Source: Oryzias latipes
Lineage: Eukaryota > Chordata > Actinopteri > Beloniformes > Adrianichthyidae
Length of the DNA stretch: 64,000 nt
NCBI RefSeq assembly: GCF_002234675.1
Contig: NC_019879.2
Coordinates: forward strand, 2,600,619 to 2,664,618
Reading direction: 5' to 3'
Positions 34,773-49,400 of this stretch are shown piece after piece (the stretch's first letter is position 1; each line of letters opens with the position of its first letter). A program made the position numbers and the translations under genes. The notes beneath the pieces were generated by a model. That model made no database searches and had not been told where the DNA came from. It saw nothing but the letters and a program-made list of their open reading frames with translations.

Positions 34773-37700
34773 ATGCCTTGGGACCGTACATTCATCTTTT
34801 GCACCGTACTGTTGGTCTACACAGTTTCACAGGTGGTGGGTAAGTGGTCTGCTAATGAAACACGTGTCCAATCCAAAGTTTGTTTTTTCTGCACTTGTTC
34901 AAATGTCTGGTGGCGACTCAATCAAACATTCAATCCGGGACTGAGCTCCAGTCAGACCAGTGAGTGTTAGCTGCCCCATGACTGCAAAGATCCTCAGGGG
35001 ACAACTTTGGAGCAAATCTGGCAGGATTTTTGCTGGTCATATCACACTTTTTGATTGTGATAAGTCACACACTATGACTCCCTTTTGTTCAGTCAAGTGA
35101 AACATTCAAAAGTGTTTGTTTAACATACTTTTTCAATTAACTGTTCCTCTTTTTAAAACTCCTTACCTTCTGCCTCCAGCACCAGTTTTAGGTGAGCCAT
35201 AAAGTGTGTCTCTTCTTCATGGAGCCACACGCTGAACTGGTATTTCAAGCTGAGTGGGTAAACAATGGTTCTCTGCACCACTTTGGCTTCATGACGTCAA
35301 ATCCTGAGGGCAGCAAATGTTAACAAGTCAAGTGGATTCATGGAAACTGTCCTTAAATACTATCATGCATCCAGGTGATATTGTCTTGAAGTTGAATCGT
35401 AGGAACGGGATTTAAAAATCTTCTTCCTTGCTTCTCAAAGTGGCTTCATCCATTGGCGTTTCTAAAATATTTCAAAACATTTGCAAGGGTTCCCTGTTTC
35501 CTGGTTGGGTCGGACAGTCATTGTAAACTTCTTTCAAAAGTTGGTGAAACCAATCTTTCCCAGGAGTTGTATCGGTTTTCTACCCTTGGTAGAGGGGGTG
35601 CTTGGACATCACTGTGAGCAATCAGAAGATGTCTTCTCAGTGCCCTATCCACCAATTAGAACTGCACCCTTTATTAAATACATCCCTTAAGCCTCAACAA
35701 TATACACTCCAACGCACACACACAAACAACGCATACCTTACACAAGGAAGGAGGGGCCTCTGAACAGATCAACGGGGGGCAGGGCCCTTGGGTGCTGGCT
35801 TTCCGGGTCGGACGGCCTTCTCTCCTCGCAGGAAGAGGGATCCCCAAGACCATGAGCCGGGGACCACATCCCAACTGAGCTGGGTAGTGTCCATATCTCT
35901 GTGGTGCAGTATTATTGAATATTTTTTTTAAAGAAAACAATTTAAATAGGTGTTAAAATGCTTTTAAACAACTAGTTAAATTGCTTAGAAAACAACCAAA
36001 GAAGCTCAAGTTCGATTCGGAGAAAAACAGAAACTTGGTGGTAGCTGGTAGAATTATACACAACAGAAAAGAGAGAAAAAGAAAATCGTGAAAAACCTTG
36101 AAACTTTCTTTATTACAGTACACGGGACTACATTCTTGGAGGCTGACACATTCAGCGAAAGCAAACACACACTAGTGAGACAGGGCTGAATACATTTAAA
36201 ACAGTGAAACGAAAATCGTTCAGCAAAATAAAAAGTGAGATACAAACAAAAAAACCATGTTGTCGACATGTGATCTGATGCTCCACCCCCTTTAGAAACC
36301 CAATGAACCACAAAGGCACTAAACAAAGCACCGACTAAAAAGGCGCAGTAAATGACACCACCTCTTTGAACTGCATTCCACCATTAACCGTTTACTGGTT
36401 TATAAACTAAGTTTAAGTGAGAAAAAGCATTTGGTAGTGTTACGGAATGGAAGGGAGAGTACCCAGGCGCAGTGAGGATGAGGAGGCAGGAGATTTGCAG
36501 GGAAACCAGGGCTTTAATATAACTAAAGACACAAAACCAAAACCACTGCATACGGCAGGCTAGAGGCTGCAGGCTGGAGGCTAGAGGCTAGAGGCTAGAG
36601 GCTAGAGGCTAGAGGCTAGAGGCTAGAGGCTAGAGGCTAGAGGCTAGAGGCTAGAGGCTAGAGGCTAGAGGCTAGAGGCTAGAGGCTAGAGGCTAGAGGC
36701 TAGAAACACACTAAACTCTAAACCAGGGAACAACACAATATGGGCAAGCACAGGAGGAAGCGAAAGACAAGACTTAAATACATACAAAGCAACAAGACAC
36801 AGGTGGAAACACTCAGGATTGATGGGGAAGGGTAAAACTCGAAACAACAACAAAACAGGAAATACTATAAAATAAAACAGGAAATCAAGGAACCAAACAC
36901 AAAGAGACTGAAACCGTTACAGGTAGATCTCATAAATTTGATGACACACAAAAATCCAGCTTGAATAAACAAGGCTTAAATACCAACAGGTGATGCAGAA
37001 TGGGTGAAATGAAGTAAGAACTGGCTGACATTAGAACAGTCGGTGTGGTCCCAGATCTTTAAGATGCAGATGATGATTTCATGATTTCAATGATTTCATT
37101 CCCTTTCCCTACACTAAAACAAGGAGAAGAACTAAAACAAATGTGACTGTTCAAAGGAAAAACATACATTTTGTATTTACATTTTGCAAGTTACATTAAG
37201 AATTTGTAATCAGAGCTCAGAATAGATTGTCATCTGGCATAATTAATCGGAATAAGAGGGAAACATTTTCTAGATGATTAAAAGTGTTTCATGTTGAGAA
37301 AAGGCCTGTATCCTGCTCAGATTCTGGTTCCTAAGAATAAGGTTGCAATGAAAGAAGATAGAATTGTTGGTTAGCTGAGGCAAAGAGTGTGAATATTCTT
37401 TGAGTAAATCCTCTTTGACACCTGACAGCAGGTCAGACGACACAAACGGCTCATTGTTTGGTGTCAGTTTTCAGGATTGGAAGCTGGTTTGAGTTTCAGA
37501 AGAGGCTGGAGTTCTGGTAAAGGACAATATCAGGAAAAACAAGGACAGTTCACAGATGTGTGAAGGGGTTGGTTAAAGGCTTTCACAGCATGAGATTCAG
37601 CTGGTTTTCCTGAAAACAGCAGCATACTGACTTGACAAATAGTCTTTCAATTTGAAAGATGAAGGTTATCATGAGTATGCATGTTTAATGATCTTTTGTC

Positions 37701-40700
37701 TCATAACATCAGGAGAAAAGTAATTCTGGATAAACGTCCCTTCAGCCCTCAAGTTTACCCAATCAAACCTGCTGAGAAAGCAAGTTAGCTCTTGTCTCTT
37801 ACCAGTCTAGTTAACCATTGAATCCATCTAAAATAATCCAATCTCATTGTAAAATTGAAACAAATTATTATGTGAATGCCCAAATGTGAAAAGTCCCAAA
37901 AAAGAGAACTTCCCAGAAGAATGTAACCCTTGTTCTATCCTAGGCACTTTGACATTGGGAGTTGGGTCATCTAGACCCACTAGACAGTGCTCTGAACCTT
38001 TTTTCTTCAATGATTTGTGATCTTCACTGGTGTCCATGGATTACATGAAATCTTTCCACCTTTATCCACCTTTGTCATGGTAGGGAGAACACCTCAATGG
38101 AAGGGGGGGGGGTCATCTAAGATAGCACAAGGGTTAAATAATTCATACAAATAAAAAAAACTGAAAAATAATGTAGTGGTTGAAAACGAATTAAAGCTGG
38201 ACAAAAAAAAAGGCAAATTCAAATCACGCTTTACTTATTGAATCATTTTAACAAACCTATGAATTGTGACTATTGTTCTATTTAGCCTGGAGGATCTGGA
38301 GAAGTTTTTACCCACTGCAGTCTGAACAAGAGTTGAGTGAAGATATTGGTCTTACAAGGCGAGAAGACAAACTTTGCAATCAATGGCTTCTAACAAGACT
38401 TTCTGTCACCTGCAACCACAACTTAGATAAGAATAGTGAGTAACCTGACCTTAAAAGAGTTGCAATGTATGTGAAAAACAAAATGCTAAGTTTACAGTAA
38501 TTGATGAATTGTCAGTTGCAGTTGATGGAATACTGGAATGTTTGACAATTAAAGTATAAAACGATTCAGGGAAAAATGTCAGTATAAGCTGTGTATAAAG
38601 GTCACCAGGGTCAAGCTTAGAAGTGTTCAGTCAATGGATGGAAAAGATGTTTAGTTCTCAAAATAACAAAATATTATACATCTGTGGAGATTTATTATTG
38701 ATCTGATAAACCCCAGCAAGCATAAAGCAGCTGACGACTTTATCAGCAGAATGTATGGTATGAGTTTCTGTCCAACCAAGACAAGACCCAGCAGAATCAC
38801 TACTCAAAGTGCTACTCTTATTGATAACATAGTTACAAATAATATAGAATACATGGACTAGGGATATGTGACAAATATTTAACTACTGGACTACAAAATG
38901 CTTGTAAAATTAATAACCTCTAAAAAAAATCTTAAAACAAACGACTTTAGAAACTGAACAAAGATACAAGACATTAATAAAAACTAACTGAAATAACACG
39001 GCACTGTAAAAAATGTACTTCAATAATCTACTGGATGAGTTTGGGTGATTTTAAACAACATAATTAAAAGGGGGTTCTCTCCGAGGTCTCCAGCTTCCTC
39101 CCACCATCCAAAAACATGCTTCATAGGTTAATTGGTTAATATAAATTGTCCCTGTGTGAGAGTGAATGGGTGTGTGATTGTGGCCATTCTACCCTGCGAC
39201 AGACTGGCAACCTGTCCAGGGTGTCCCCTGCCTTCGCCCACAAGTGGCCAGGATAGGCTCCAGCAGCCCCGTGACCCCGAAAGGGAAAAACGGAATAGAA
39301 AATGAATGACTGAATTAAAAAGGGAAAATGAAGGGAACATACCCAGATTCCCTCATGGTACAGCTGGGCGATATCAATAAAATCTAGGATTTTTTCATAC
39401 CAAATTTTATTTAGAATTTTAATAGACATTTTCTCACTCCTGTTACAATAACAGACAGACGGCTGGATCCAAGTGCAGCAGGTTTATTAGCTCAGCTGAA
39501 AGTCCACAAAGCTGAATCAGGGTCAGGCAGGAATGAGAGGCTAAGAGAGGTAACTGGGGTAGGCAGGATCCAGGCACGAGTCAGGGCAGGCAAACTGTCA
39601 GATACAGGGTAAGGAAACAGAAGCTCAAGTCCATCTACAACACTCTGTATTTGAGTGGCACAAACAATATTTCACACTGCTCTTCACTCAGTGCAGAGCT
39701 TAAGTATGCTGTGGTGATGAATGAATGAGAGTCAGGTGTGCGGCATCCAGGAAGTGTGCACTGGGGTTGCTGGGGGCTGTAGTGTGATTTTTAACTCTGG
39801 AGACAGTTCCCGCCACTTACCAGAGGGGGAGACAGAGTTCCTACCTCTGACCCCTCCCTTTACTTCCTTGAACAAAAATGACAAATGACAGAACATATTT
39901 ATCAAAACTACTTTATTTTACCATTTTCTTCGGAAATTGACTCAAAGACAAAGTGCATCTAAATATAGGCTGTAAAAAAACTATCAGTAGAACAAAGCAG
40001 ATAGTGCTTTTTGAGTTTCTATTATGTCTTTCTTACTATTTTGTTCCTTGATACAAATCTGCACTTGATCTGGATCTTTAAACGGATTCTGACTATGCAA
40101 AAATATAAACTGAAATACCCCAGTGGGGGTGTGATGATACAAGTTTGCTGCTCTCCACTTCTTTTTTAGCAATACATTAAACTCTACTTGGCTTTAGTTA
40201 ATAATCTCTATATTCAATTAATCTACTGGGGCCCAATGTGTGCATCGTTGCACAATCTCTATTTATAATTCTGAGTAATTAAACTGTTCATTTCTTCTCA
40301 CGTTTATGTTAATTTGTCTCTGTTTTGAATCAATGCATTTCATTATTTCTGTATTGAGTTTAATACATCTGTGTGATTTATGTGTTATATTTCACACAAT
40401 TCATGTTTGAAATTAATCAGTGCTTTAAATTAAAATATGAATGTGACAAGAGACAAAATCTTTTCAAGAAAATAAATCTGGAATTGAAATTTGCAAGTGG
40501 AAAAACGGTTATTTGAAATCCTTAATCACCAGTAGAGGGCTTCACTTGCTTTTTCTAAAGAAGATCTGAGAAGCTGAGGTTGGCAGGGGTTTGGCGTTTG
40601 GTAGCACAGCTGACTTTGACCTCATTTATTAACGTGGACACACACAGTAATGACCAATTATTGCTGGCAGCACTCTCTGTGCCTGTTCATAGGACTTAAA

Positions 40701-42331
40701 GCACAAATAAACAAAACAACAACATGGAGAAACGGATAAGACAATATTTTCACAGTGTGTCAAATTTTGATACACCACAAAGAGTCCCTGAACTCACCCT
40801 GATTGTACTCCGTAAATGAGATTTTCCCAGAGAAATATTGACCTTTCGCTTTGAATTGCTGACTATTTAATCTTGTGGGCTTTGTTAGCCATGATGCATT
40901 GAACAGCCATCATGTGAAGAGGTCTCTACAGTTAACTCAGTAACCCAACACGGACAGACGCAACATGCTTGTGCATCGTCAGGTTCGGAGGAGAAGCAGG
41001 ACGACGGTCTGTGCGCTGACCTCAGGAACACCACATGGCAGGAGTACCGCCAGCGTCAAACCAAACTGCAGGTCAGGTATCTGCTGATGACCCGGGAAAA
41101 TGTGGACTGCCCACAAAGGTTTCACCAGGAGTCATTCACAACAAAGACGTCCCACTTCAACGCCTCCCGTCCCTCTAAAGTCATCATCCATGGGTACAGG
41201 TGAGGGACTGACTCTGAATCTGTGAAGGTTTGAACTGTAAAAATTTAAACAAGAGAGAAAAGTGTGAAAATGTCCATGTCAAATTTTACAATTCCTTTCA
41301 TCAAATGTACAATCTGGTTTTTTATTCACTTAAAGATGATCCTGATCTGACCTCATAAAGTGGTGCTTCATTAAATGAACTAAATGATATTGTATTGAAA
41401 TGATTTATCAAGTTGAAAGGTTTCTTTCTGAATTTAAACAAAGCCTCTCCTTTCAGGTACACCTGGCCCTCGCACACATTTGAACACTGTCTGATCTCTG
41501 TTTTCAAAGCCTTAAAGTCTATCATTTCCCTCCCCCTCAAAGAGCCCTGGGGAGCAAACCGCTGTGGGTGAAGGAGCTGGCTAAGGCTTTTCTTGTGGCT
41601 CAGGATGTGAATGTTCTGGTGGTAGACTGGATCTACGGGGCATCCTTTGCTTACAACCTGGTAGTGGAGAGTTACAAGGAAGTGGCTCTGCAGATCTCTG
41701 TCCTCATCAACCAGCTTCAGGTGAGCAGCATTCTAGTAATAGATCCATTTTTATCTTAAGGACTAGCAGGAGCAGGGCTCGCCTCCTTGCTGCTCCAAAG
41801 GCTGAGCAGCTGCTACACGAACCTCACTCTCCTTTCCATCCTTGCCATCCTAATCCAAGCTTCATGAGACAAATTCATTTAAGAAAACACAGCGCTTTTG
41901 TTGGTTTTATCTCCATAGCAACTTTTTTTTTTTTTGGTTGCCTAGGGGTGACAAACAGGTCTTAGACTTTTTAGAAAAATCTGCAAAAGCAAACTTTTGA
42001 ATTTCCATGGCAACTGAGTTTTTTTTGTTAACCACTCCCACAGTCCTGATATGTTAACATTGTATGTTATATTGTTTTGTTCAGCTGCATTACATTTTCA
42101 AATCTACATTCGAAATGTTCATACTTTATTTCCAACATCCCCCCCCCCCCCCCAAGTAGCTTCCTAATGATGCTCAAGGAGTATAAAGGTGACAGATCAA
42201 AATACCTAAGGGAAGTTTCAATTTGTACCTGATTCTGAAGATGATGCTGTTTTGGACAATTCAAGATAGTGGCCTTCATCCTGAGGTCAAAGGTCAATGA
42301 AACTTCAGTTGGAGTTTTAGACTTAACTGGT

Positions 42332-42394
<63 letters not shown>

Positions 42395-43429
42395 GAAAAT
42401 TGCGAAATTTCACATCTTGCCGTGAAACGGTTGCCAAGTCGCAGTGCCCGTGGCCATCCCATAACCATTTATAAAATTCCATTTGGCTATCCCTGACACA
42501 TGTTTTCGTGGATTATGAAATATTTTTTTAAAGCCCTTAAGCGATTCTGGCCACATGCCTAAAATTCATTTTTACCAGGTACTAGGTATATGCAAGTTTT
42601 GGTGAGTTTTTGGGGCGGGGCAAGATTTCCACGTACAGGTGTAGTTAGAAAGAATGACTGCAAAAACAATCTGGTCCTTGTAGTCCAGGACTGCTGTGGC
42701 ACAGGATAAGACAACATCAATACTTACAAAATGGAAAAAAGAGAACATAACAAAGACAGGTGAGTTACAGGTGACTTTCTAAAAATATGCAGCTCTGGGT
42801 TGACAGACCAAAAGATCCAACTCAGTTATACAGAAAGGTAGAGAAGGAAACCAGATATCTGTCCAGAAACCAGGAAAAAAGTTTTCTTAGTTTTCTTCAT
42901 AAAGCAGCAGTAGATCCCAGACTTTAAGATGATCGATCGTTTCTGGACATTGCTGTGAAAATCTGTTTAATGTAACAAAACTCTTTAAGGAGGTTTAATT
43001 AAAAAAAAAACAGATCAAATGAAAAGGACAAGAAAGGTAAACAGCACTCAGCTTTGTTTGATCTCCCTGTCCAACAGAATCATGGATGCAAGCTACAGTC
43101 CTTCCACCTCATCGGGGTCAGTCTGGGAGCACATGTCGCTGGTTTTGTGGGGACCCTCTTTGAAGGGAAGTTAGGAAGAATCACAGGTGAGTGAAACGCC
43201 ACTTCACAGTCTGTCAGGTAGAACAAGGCCTTTACCTTACTTGAGTTGCAACCCCCCTAATGTAGATGCAGAATGCTCCGTCAGAGCTGTTAGTTTTCTC
43301 CAAGGGGTGATGAGAACAAGCTTCTGAGCTCAGCTGCACTCTGACAAGAGGCCCTGTGGTTCTGTGAAGAGGAACAGGTTCGTGATTCAAGACGACATAT
43401 CGCTGCCCCGACACATCAGACAGCAGCTT

Positions 43430-43463
<34 letters not shown>

Positions 43464-46400
43464 ATGAGTGTGAACTGAGACGTATTAAACATTTTAAATG
43501 CTCTCAGAGATAATTCTGACTCGCAGAAACTCTCTGTTCTGGTGCTGCTGGATCTTAGTGCCGCCTTTAATACAGTAGATCAGTGTTTTTCAAGCAGTTC
43601 GCCGCGGCACAATAGTGTGCTGTGGGTGATGGTCAAGTGTGCCGTGGCTCAAAAAGGTTGACCAGATTTTATGAAACAGACTGAGGAGTCTGGTGGGCCT
43701 CTCTGGAAACGTCCTGAAGTGGTTTTATTCTCATCTTACAGATCAACACTTTTATGTAAGTATGGGTACATGCTCTTCAAGAATCCAGGAAACAAGTTGT
43801 GGGGTTCCACAAGGGTCAGTTTTAGGTCCTACACTTTTTAACTTGTGTATGTTGCCTCTTGGGGATGTCTTCAGGTGTTGACTTTCACAGCTATGCTGAT
43901 GATACACAGCTTTACATCGCCGTGTCTCCTGATGACCTTGAATGTATTAACGCTCTTTTAAATTGTATTTTTTACATAAAATCGTGGATGGCAGAAAACT
44001 TCTCACAACTTAACGAGAACAAAACTAAATTTTCAGTCATTTCTTCTGAAGACAAGAGAGAGGTGATTTTAAAATATCTTCAGAATTTTACACCTTCTCA
44101 CTGTGTGAGAAACCTGGCTTTACTTTTTGACTGAGCTAAATATTATCCCCCACATTAAAAGTGTCGTTAAGACAGGATTTTATCATCTCAAAAACATTGC
44201 CAGAGTCCGCCCGTTCCTCTCTCTTGCAGCACAGAGGTGCTAATTCTTTTATTTTTAGTCACTTAGATTATTGTAATGCTCTGCTCTCTGGTTTACCCAA
44301 AAAGTCTCTTTCAAATTCACAACTATTACAGAAATCTGTAGTTCTGAACACATTACACCAGGTTTTAAAATGGCTGCATTGGCTCCCTGTGCATTTCAGG
44401 ATTGATTTTAATATTCTTTTAATGGTTTATAAATGTTTTAATGCTCTTGGGCCTTTTTATTTAAGTGATTTACTTTTAAGATATGAACCCTCGCCAGATC
44501 TTCCAGTGCTGGACTTTTAGTTGTTCCTAAGGTGAGGACCAAAACACACGGTGAGGCTTCGTTCAACCATTACGGTCCTCGACTGTGGAACAGTCTGCCG
44601 GAGAACCTCAGGGCTTTTACATGACTTGTGTAATATCTTAATTCTTTTACTCATCTATTAATTGATTCATCTATTTTCCCTACTCAATAACTTTTTTACT
44701 TATGTAAGGACTAATATTGTTTTTTTATATACTACCCTTTTACTTACATTCATGATATTTTTAGGAGTTTCTAATGCCTTTTTTTATTTATTTATTTTAC
44801 TTTTTTAGTTACCATTATTGTTATCTCTTATTTTTTAATTTATTGTAATTGTTTTTATCATTGTTATTATTTATATTCTGATAACACAATTCAACTTTAC
44901 AATAACTCACAGTGTAACAGATGACTTTTGCACATTTTGCACATTGTTACCCGTTTGTAAATAGTCTTTAAACTATACCCCCTTATTTGTTTACATTTCT
45001 ACTATATATTTTGTATGTTTTTTATTATTGTTTTTATATTATTCTATTTTCTCTTATGTTTACTTCTACAGTAACACACACATCTCCCATGTGTGGGATC
45101 AATAAAGTACCTCTGATTCTGATATTGTTTCATACTCCAGTGTTTCCTTTTGGGGATCCATTGTACTTGGCACTCCTGGCTTGGCCTCTAGGGGGCGCTG
45201 TTGCTGTGGTGCTTGTTCTCATCATGCCGGCTGGGGTCCCGCTCTGTGGTCTAATAGCCATAGAGTGCGCCCTGAGCTGCGGTGTTGGGCTGGCGCTGTG
45301 GCGATGACCCCCGTGGTCGCCCTGGGCCTTGAAATAAATGGATCCCCAATATATCCTTTCTGCAGAGCAGAACCAAGCCAGACTGTTTTTTCAAGCTGCA
45401 GTTCTTTCATTTCTGTTCAGGGTTAGGAAACTAGATGGGTGGAGGGGGGAATCTTGTGAGGGACTGTGTGATTGTAGATGAAAAAAGTTTGAGTTTGAAT
45501 TAAAACAGGCTTTTGAGAAGCCCTGACTGAGGCACGGAAAAAACCTGTGAACAGTGAACCACCACACTGCTGTTCTCCAGTTGTCTGGTTCTTCTGTCAC
45601 TCAGCTGTCACTTACAGAGTGACTCCACCCAAGCTGGCCTGTTGCAGATCATGTGGTTCTATTTGGCATTGAGGAAGATTGCAGCAGAATGTGAAGTAAA
45701 CGGGGACCAACAGCACTTGAGAGTCTTAAGGCCCGTACACACCGAGACGAATTTCGCCGGCGATTTTCGCCGACGTTTAAGGCCTCGTGACTAAACAAAG
45801 GGCACCAATGAGAGTGTGCACACCGACGCGAAAAAACGCCACGCGTCAAAGCGTCAAAAAAAAAAACGCCTCGGGTTCGTTTTTTTTTTTTTGACGCATC
45901 GCGTCGAAATCTATTCGACCAATGAGAATGGCGCTTTTGCACACGTGTCTGGAGCTTCTGAAGTTCCAGTAAAACACAACTTGGGGGCGCTCAAACACAA
46001 AACTGCCTTGCTGAGCACACATACCAGCGAAGACGCCGAGTTGCATCTACACAGCCGCGAAGAAATAATGACGGACATTCTAAAATATCCCCGAACCAAT
46101 ATTCATGTTTTCTTTGTTTGATTCTGACAAGCGCGTAAATACTTGCTCTATAATTCTGAGGAAAAAGCAACTTTAAGAAGCATAAAGTTGCGCAGCGCCA
46201 CCTTGTGTACAGGAGATTTTCTGTTTACATTAAGCGCCATCTAATGTCAGGGAATGAAATTGCATGTTCGCTCGGCTCATCGTCAGCGAAAATCGCCTGG
46301 GTGTGAACACAAAAACGTGGCGAAAAACGCTGGTGAATAACGGCTGGCGAATATTCGTCCCGGTGTGTACGGGCCTTTAGACGTTCAGTCTGTGTTGTTG

Positions 46401-49400
46401 TTTTTTTTAGTAGAAATGGGTCACTTTTTAACTCTTGTGCTTTCCTATGACCCCCCCCCCCCCTTACATTGACGTGTCCCCCCTACCATGACAAAGGTGG
46501 ATAAAGGTGGAAAGATTTCATGTAATCCATGGACACCAGTGAAGATCACAAATCATTGAAGAAAAAAGGTTCAGAGCACTGTCTAGTGGGTCTAGATGAC
46601 CCAACTCCCAATGTTAAAGTGCCTAGGATAGAACAAGGGTTAAACGTCGATTTGCGATGCTTACCAGAGAATTTTGCATAACAAGAAAACACTGACTGTT
46701 CCAGAAATGTCTCAGTTTGAATGAGTGACCAAATTAGAGGAGGGAAAATGAAAAGAGATCGAGTAAAACCTACTTTCATGTATAAATGTCGAAATTCAGA
46801 GACATTAGATGTTTACTGCGGAAAGCATCTGTCTTCTGCTCATACTTTAATCCTCACAATGAAACTGTTTTTGAATCAGTTTATTACCAGATTCTGTCAA
46901 ATATATAAATAACGCAGTTACACAACCCTTAGGGTTTGTTACTGATACAATCACACAAACCACATCCAACTCAGAAATGACCATGACAATGTGATCTCAT
47001 GCAGTTTCTAGAGCTGCTTGTTGGAATGATGAAAGAGAAAATGAAGGAGCCTCACCTTAGTTCAGGGATCAAGGAGCTGCTGAACAGGAAACTTAAAAAA
47101 AGAAATTAAAACAAAAGTCTGTGTCCAAAAAGCTAAAACGTTTTACTCACCAGTTGTCTTCAAATAGAATAAAAAACCTCCATGCAGCAGTACTACTGAA
47201 CACATGGTGAGTAGGAACATTTTATAAGTAAATTAGCATTTTAAAAATTGAGAATATATATTTCTTAAACTCTAGTTTACTTGTACTTTTCAAACATCCT
47301 CGTTGCTGCAGTCAGGAGGAGAACTATAAAAGATGTTCATTTGATTGTTGACTTTTTGAGTTCTTTAACTCTGCGTTCTCCTGATTGGCCCCCAGGTCTC
47401 GACCCTGCAGGCCCCCTGTTCAAAGGAGCGGACACCTATGACAGACTGGATCCCTCGGATGCTCAATTTGTTGAGGCCATTCACACTGACACTGACTGTG
47501 AGGCTACTTTGACTCATGCGTTCAGACCCTCACCAATTTCACTGTGTACTTTTCTTGAAACAGATGAAGCGGCAATATTAATGTTAGTTTGGGCAAGATG
47601 AAGCAAGAACCAATAGGTAAACTTTTAGGGGGGTAACTTTACTGAAGAAATGATTTGGTTTGTAGTTTTAGCTGTATTTCTGCACTTTAATCACCTGTTC
47701 ACCTGTGTGGAGTAGTGGGTGCAGACCAAGGTTATAATAGTTTCGGATTTTTTATTAGTTTTAGTTTTTATTTCGTTTTGAATTTTTGTTTTTAAATTTA
47801 TTTAGTTTTAATTAGTTTTTAGAGGCAGCTTTACTAGTTTTTATTAGTTTTTATTTTTTGAAATTGCTTCGTTTTAGTTTAGTTTTTATTAGTTTTAGTG
47901 TTAGTTTTAGTTTTTTCATTTTTTTTTTTTTGTAAATTAGGATATTTGTCAGGTGCATGATTCAAAATCACCAGAATAAGTATTGTATGATAAAAACGCA
48001 ATCAAAGATCCATTTTGAAACACTTATTATTCAGAGGACACAAGGACAACCATCCTTAAATTAAAATACTACAGCCGATAACAGCATTACGTTATCTGCT
48101 CTTGCTTCTTTTTCGGGGGAGGGCGGGCGAGAGGCTAGCTTGTAGGTAGTGTTGATTTGCGTTTTTGTGTGCGCTTTTTAAATGTACTTTTAGATTCGTA
48201 GGGTTTTTCCCTTTGAGGAGTGTTCCACAAATGTTGTCTCCTGCTTCGACTACAAGGCACTTACTTTAGTTTCTATACGCTGTTATATTCAAAAAAGTCC
48301 CAAATAGGACTCTCCCGCTTTCTCCCAACTTTTAATGCAGCCATCACGCTCATGTAAATGTCTATGACCACGCTAGCCGGCAGTGTCTGACAGACATCAT
48401 GTGACGTCACAGACAACGTGATGCCGTAGGGGTCAAATACACAGTAAAACTAGCAGCGTGAAGTAAATAGATTTTATTTCAACCCAAAAGACTTATGTAT
48501 TAACAAAGACGAAAACAAAGTATTTTTTGGGGTTAATATTATTTAGTTTCAGTTCGTTTTATACACACAACAAACAGTTTTAGTTAGTTTTCGTTTTTTT
48601 AAAACTCTCGTTTTTATTTTTATTTCAGTTAACGAAAATGTTTTTTCAATTCTAGTTTTAGTTTTTTCGTTCGTTTTCGTTAACTATAATAACCTTGGTG
48701 CTGACCGCTGCTCTCTTGTTTCAGACTTTGGCATCTCCATTCCAGTCGGTCACGTTGACTTCTACCTGAACGGAGGGAAGGACCAGGCTGGGTGCGCTCG
48801 CTCCAGATTTCCATCAAGTAAGTTCTGAGAACTCTGGCAGCTTCGTCTGATGCATGCAGCATTTTTAAGACTGCATGCCAGTGACGTGCGGTGAGGTTAA
48901 TGGCTGGTGAGGCACTGACGTCATCAGTCAGATTTACAAACATATGAACCATACTGAGTAACTTATTCACCATTTGATTGACAAAAGTTAACGTGTTTTG
49001 TTTAAAATATCATTTCAACATGGGTTTTTTTTTCATATACAAACTGCAGCATAGAAAAAAGCACAAATGTTATTATCATCTTACCTTTACTTGTAAAGTC
49101 CATACGCCGCTCCTTCTGAAGAAAATGTCTTGCCGCTTGCTATCACTTATTCTATTGTTTTTTAGCGTCATAATCTCAGGGCTCACCGGCGCCCCCTAAC
49201 TTGAGGCACGAGAATGTCTGGCCTCACTTAGCGGCTTTTTTGCCGGCGTTTAGCGCTCAGCACAAGAAACACGTCCCTCACATACAGTTATTTATAAAAA
49301 CAAACACTGTACATCATATACATCTGCTAAATTATGTAAACTCAGCTCATATAGTACAAGTGATTGAACCGACACACAGAGACAGCAGTACCGTCTGACT

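Larger units (their letters stand above)
34840..40982 (+). other. Intron 1 of pla1a (6.1 kb)
   Basis: Contains a TG...CA element with a 7-bp minisatellite (36438-36921), a TTAA MITE (37927-38133), a LINE endonuclease remnant (38425-38870), a common fish repeat (39073-39313), and at 39440-39600 a 'TGTTACAATAACAGACAGACGG' repeat with GGCAGG-rich sequence like that in the 36438 element. 34840-36430 shows nothing recognisable. Confidence 0.65.
43187..47395 (+). other. Intron 4 of pla1a, repeat-rich
   Basis: Holds a 32-base G-run, an L2-like LINE remnant interrupted by a hAT fragment, a Harbinger-type element (45729-46376) and a TTAA MITE (46432-46639). 45125-45725 and 46645-47395 show no recognised element. 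Confidence 0.7.

Noticed and set aside
36579-36704. CRISPR-like regular repeats
   Set aside because: Unit is 7 bp without spacers: a minisatellite in a eukaryotic genome.
42294-42482. Frames of repeated Ile-Tyr
   Set aside because: Translation of a (TA)n microsatellite.
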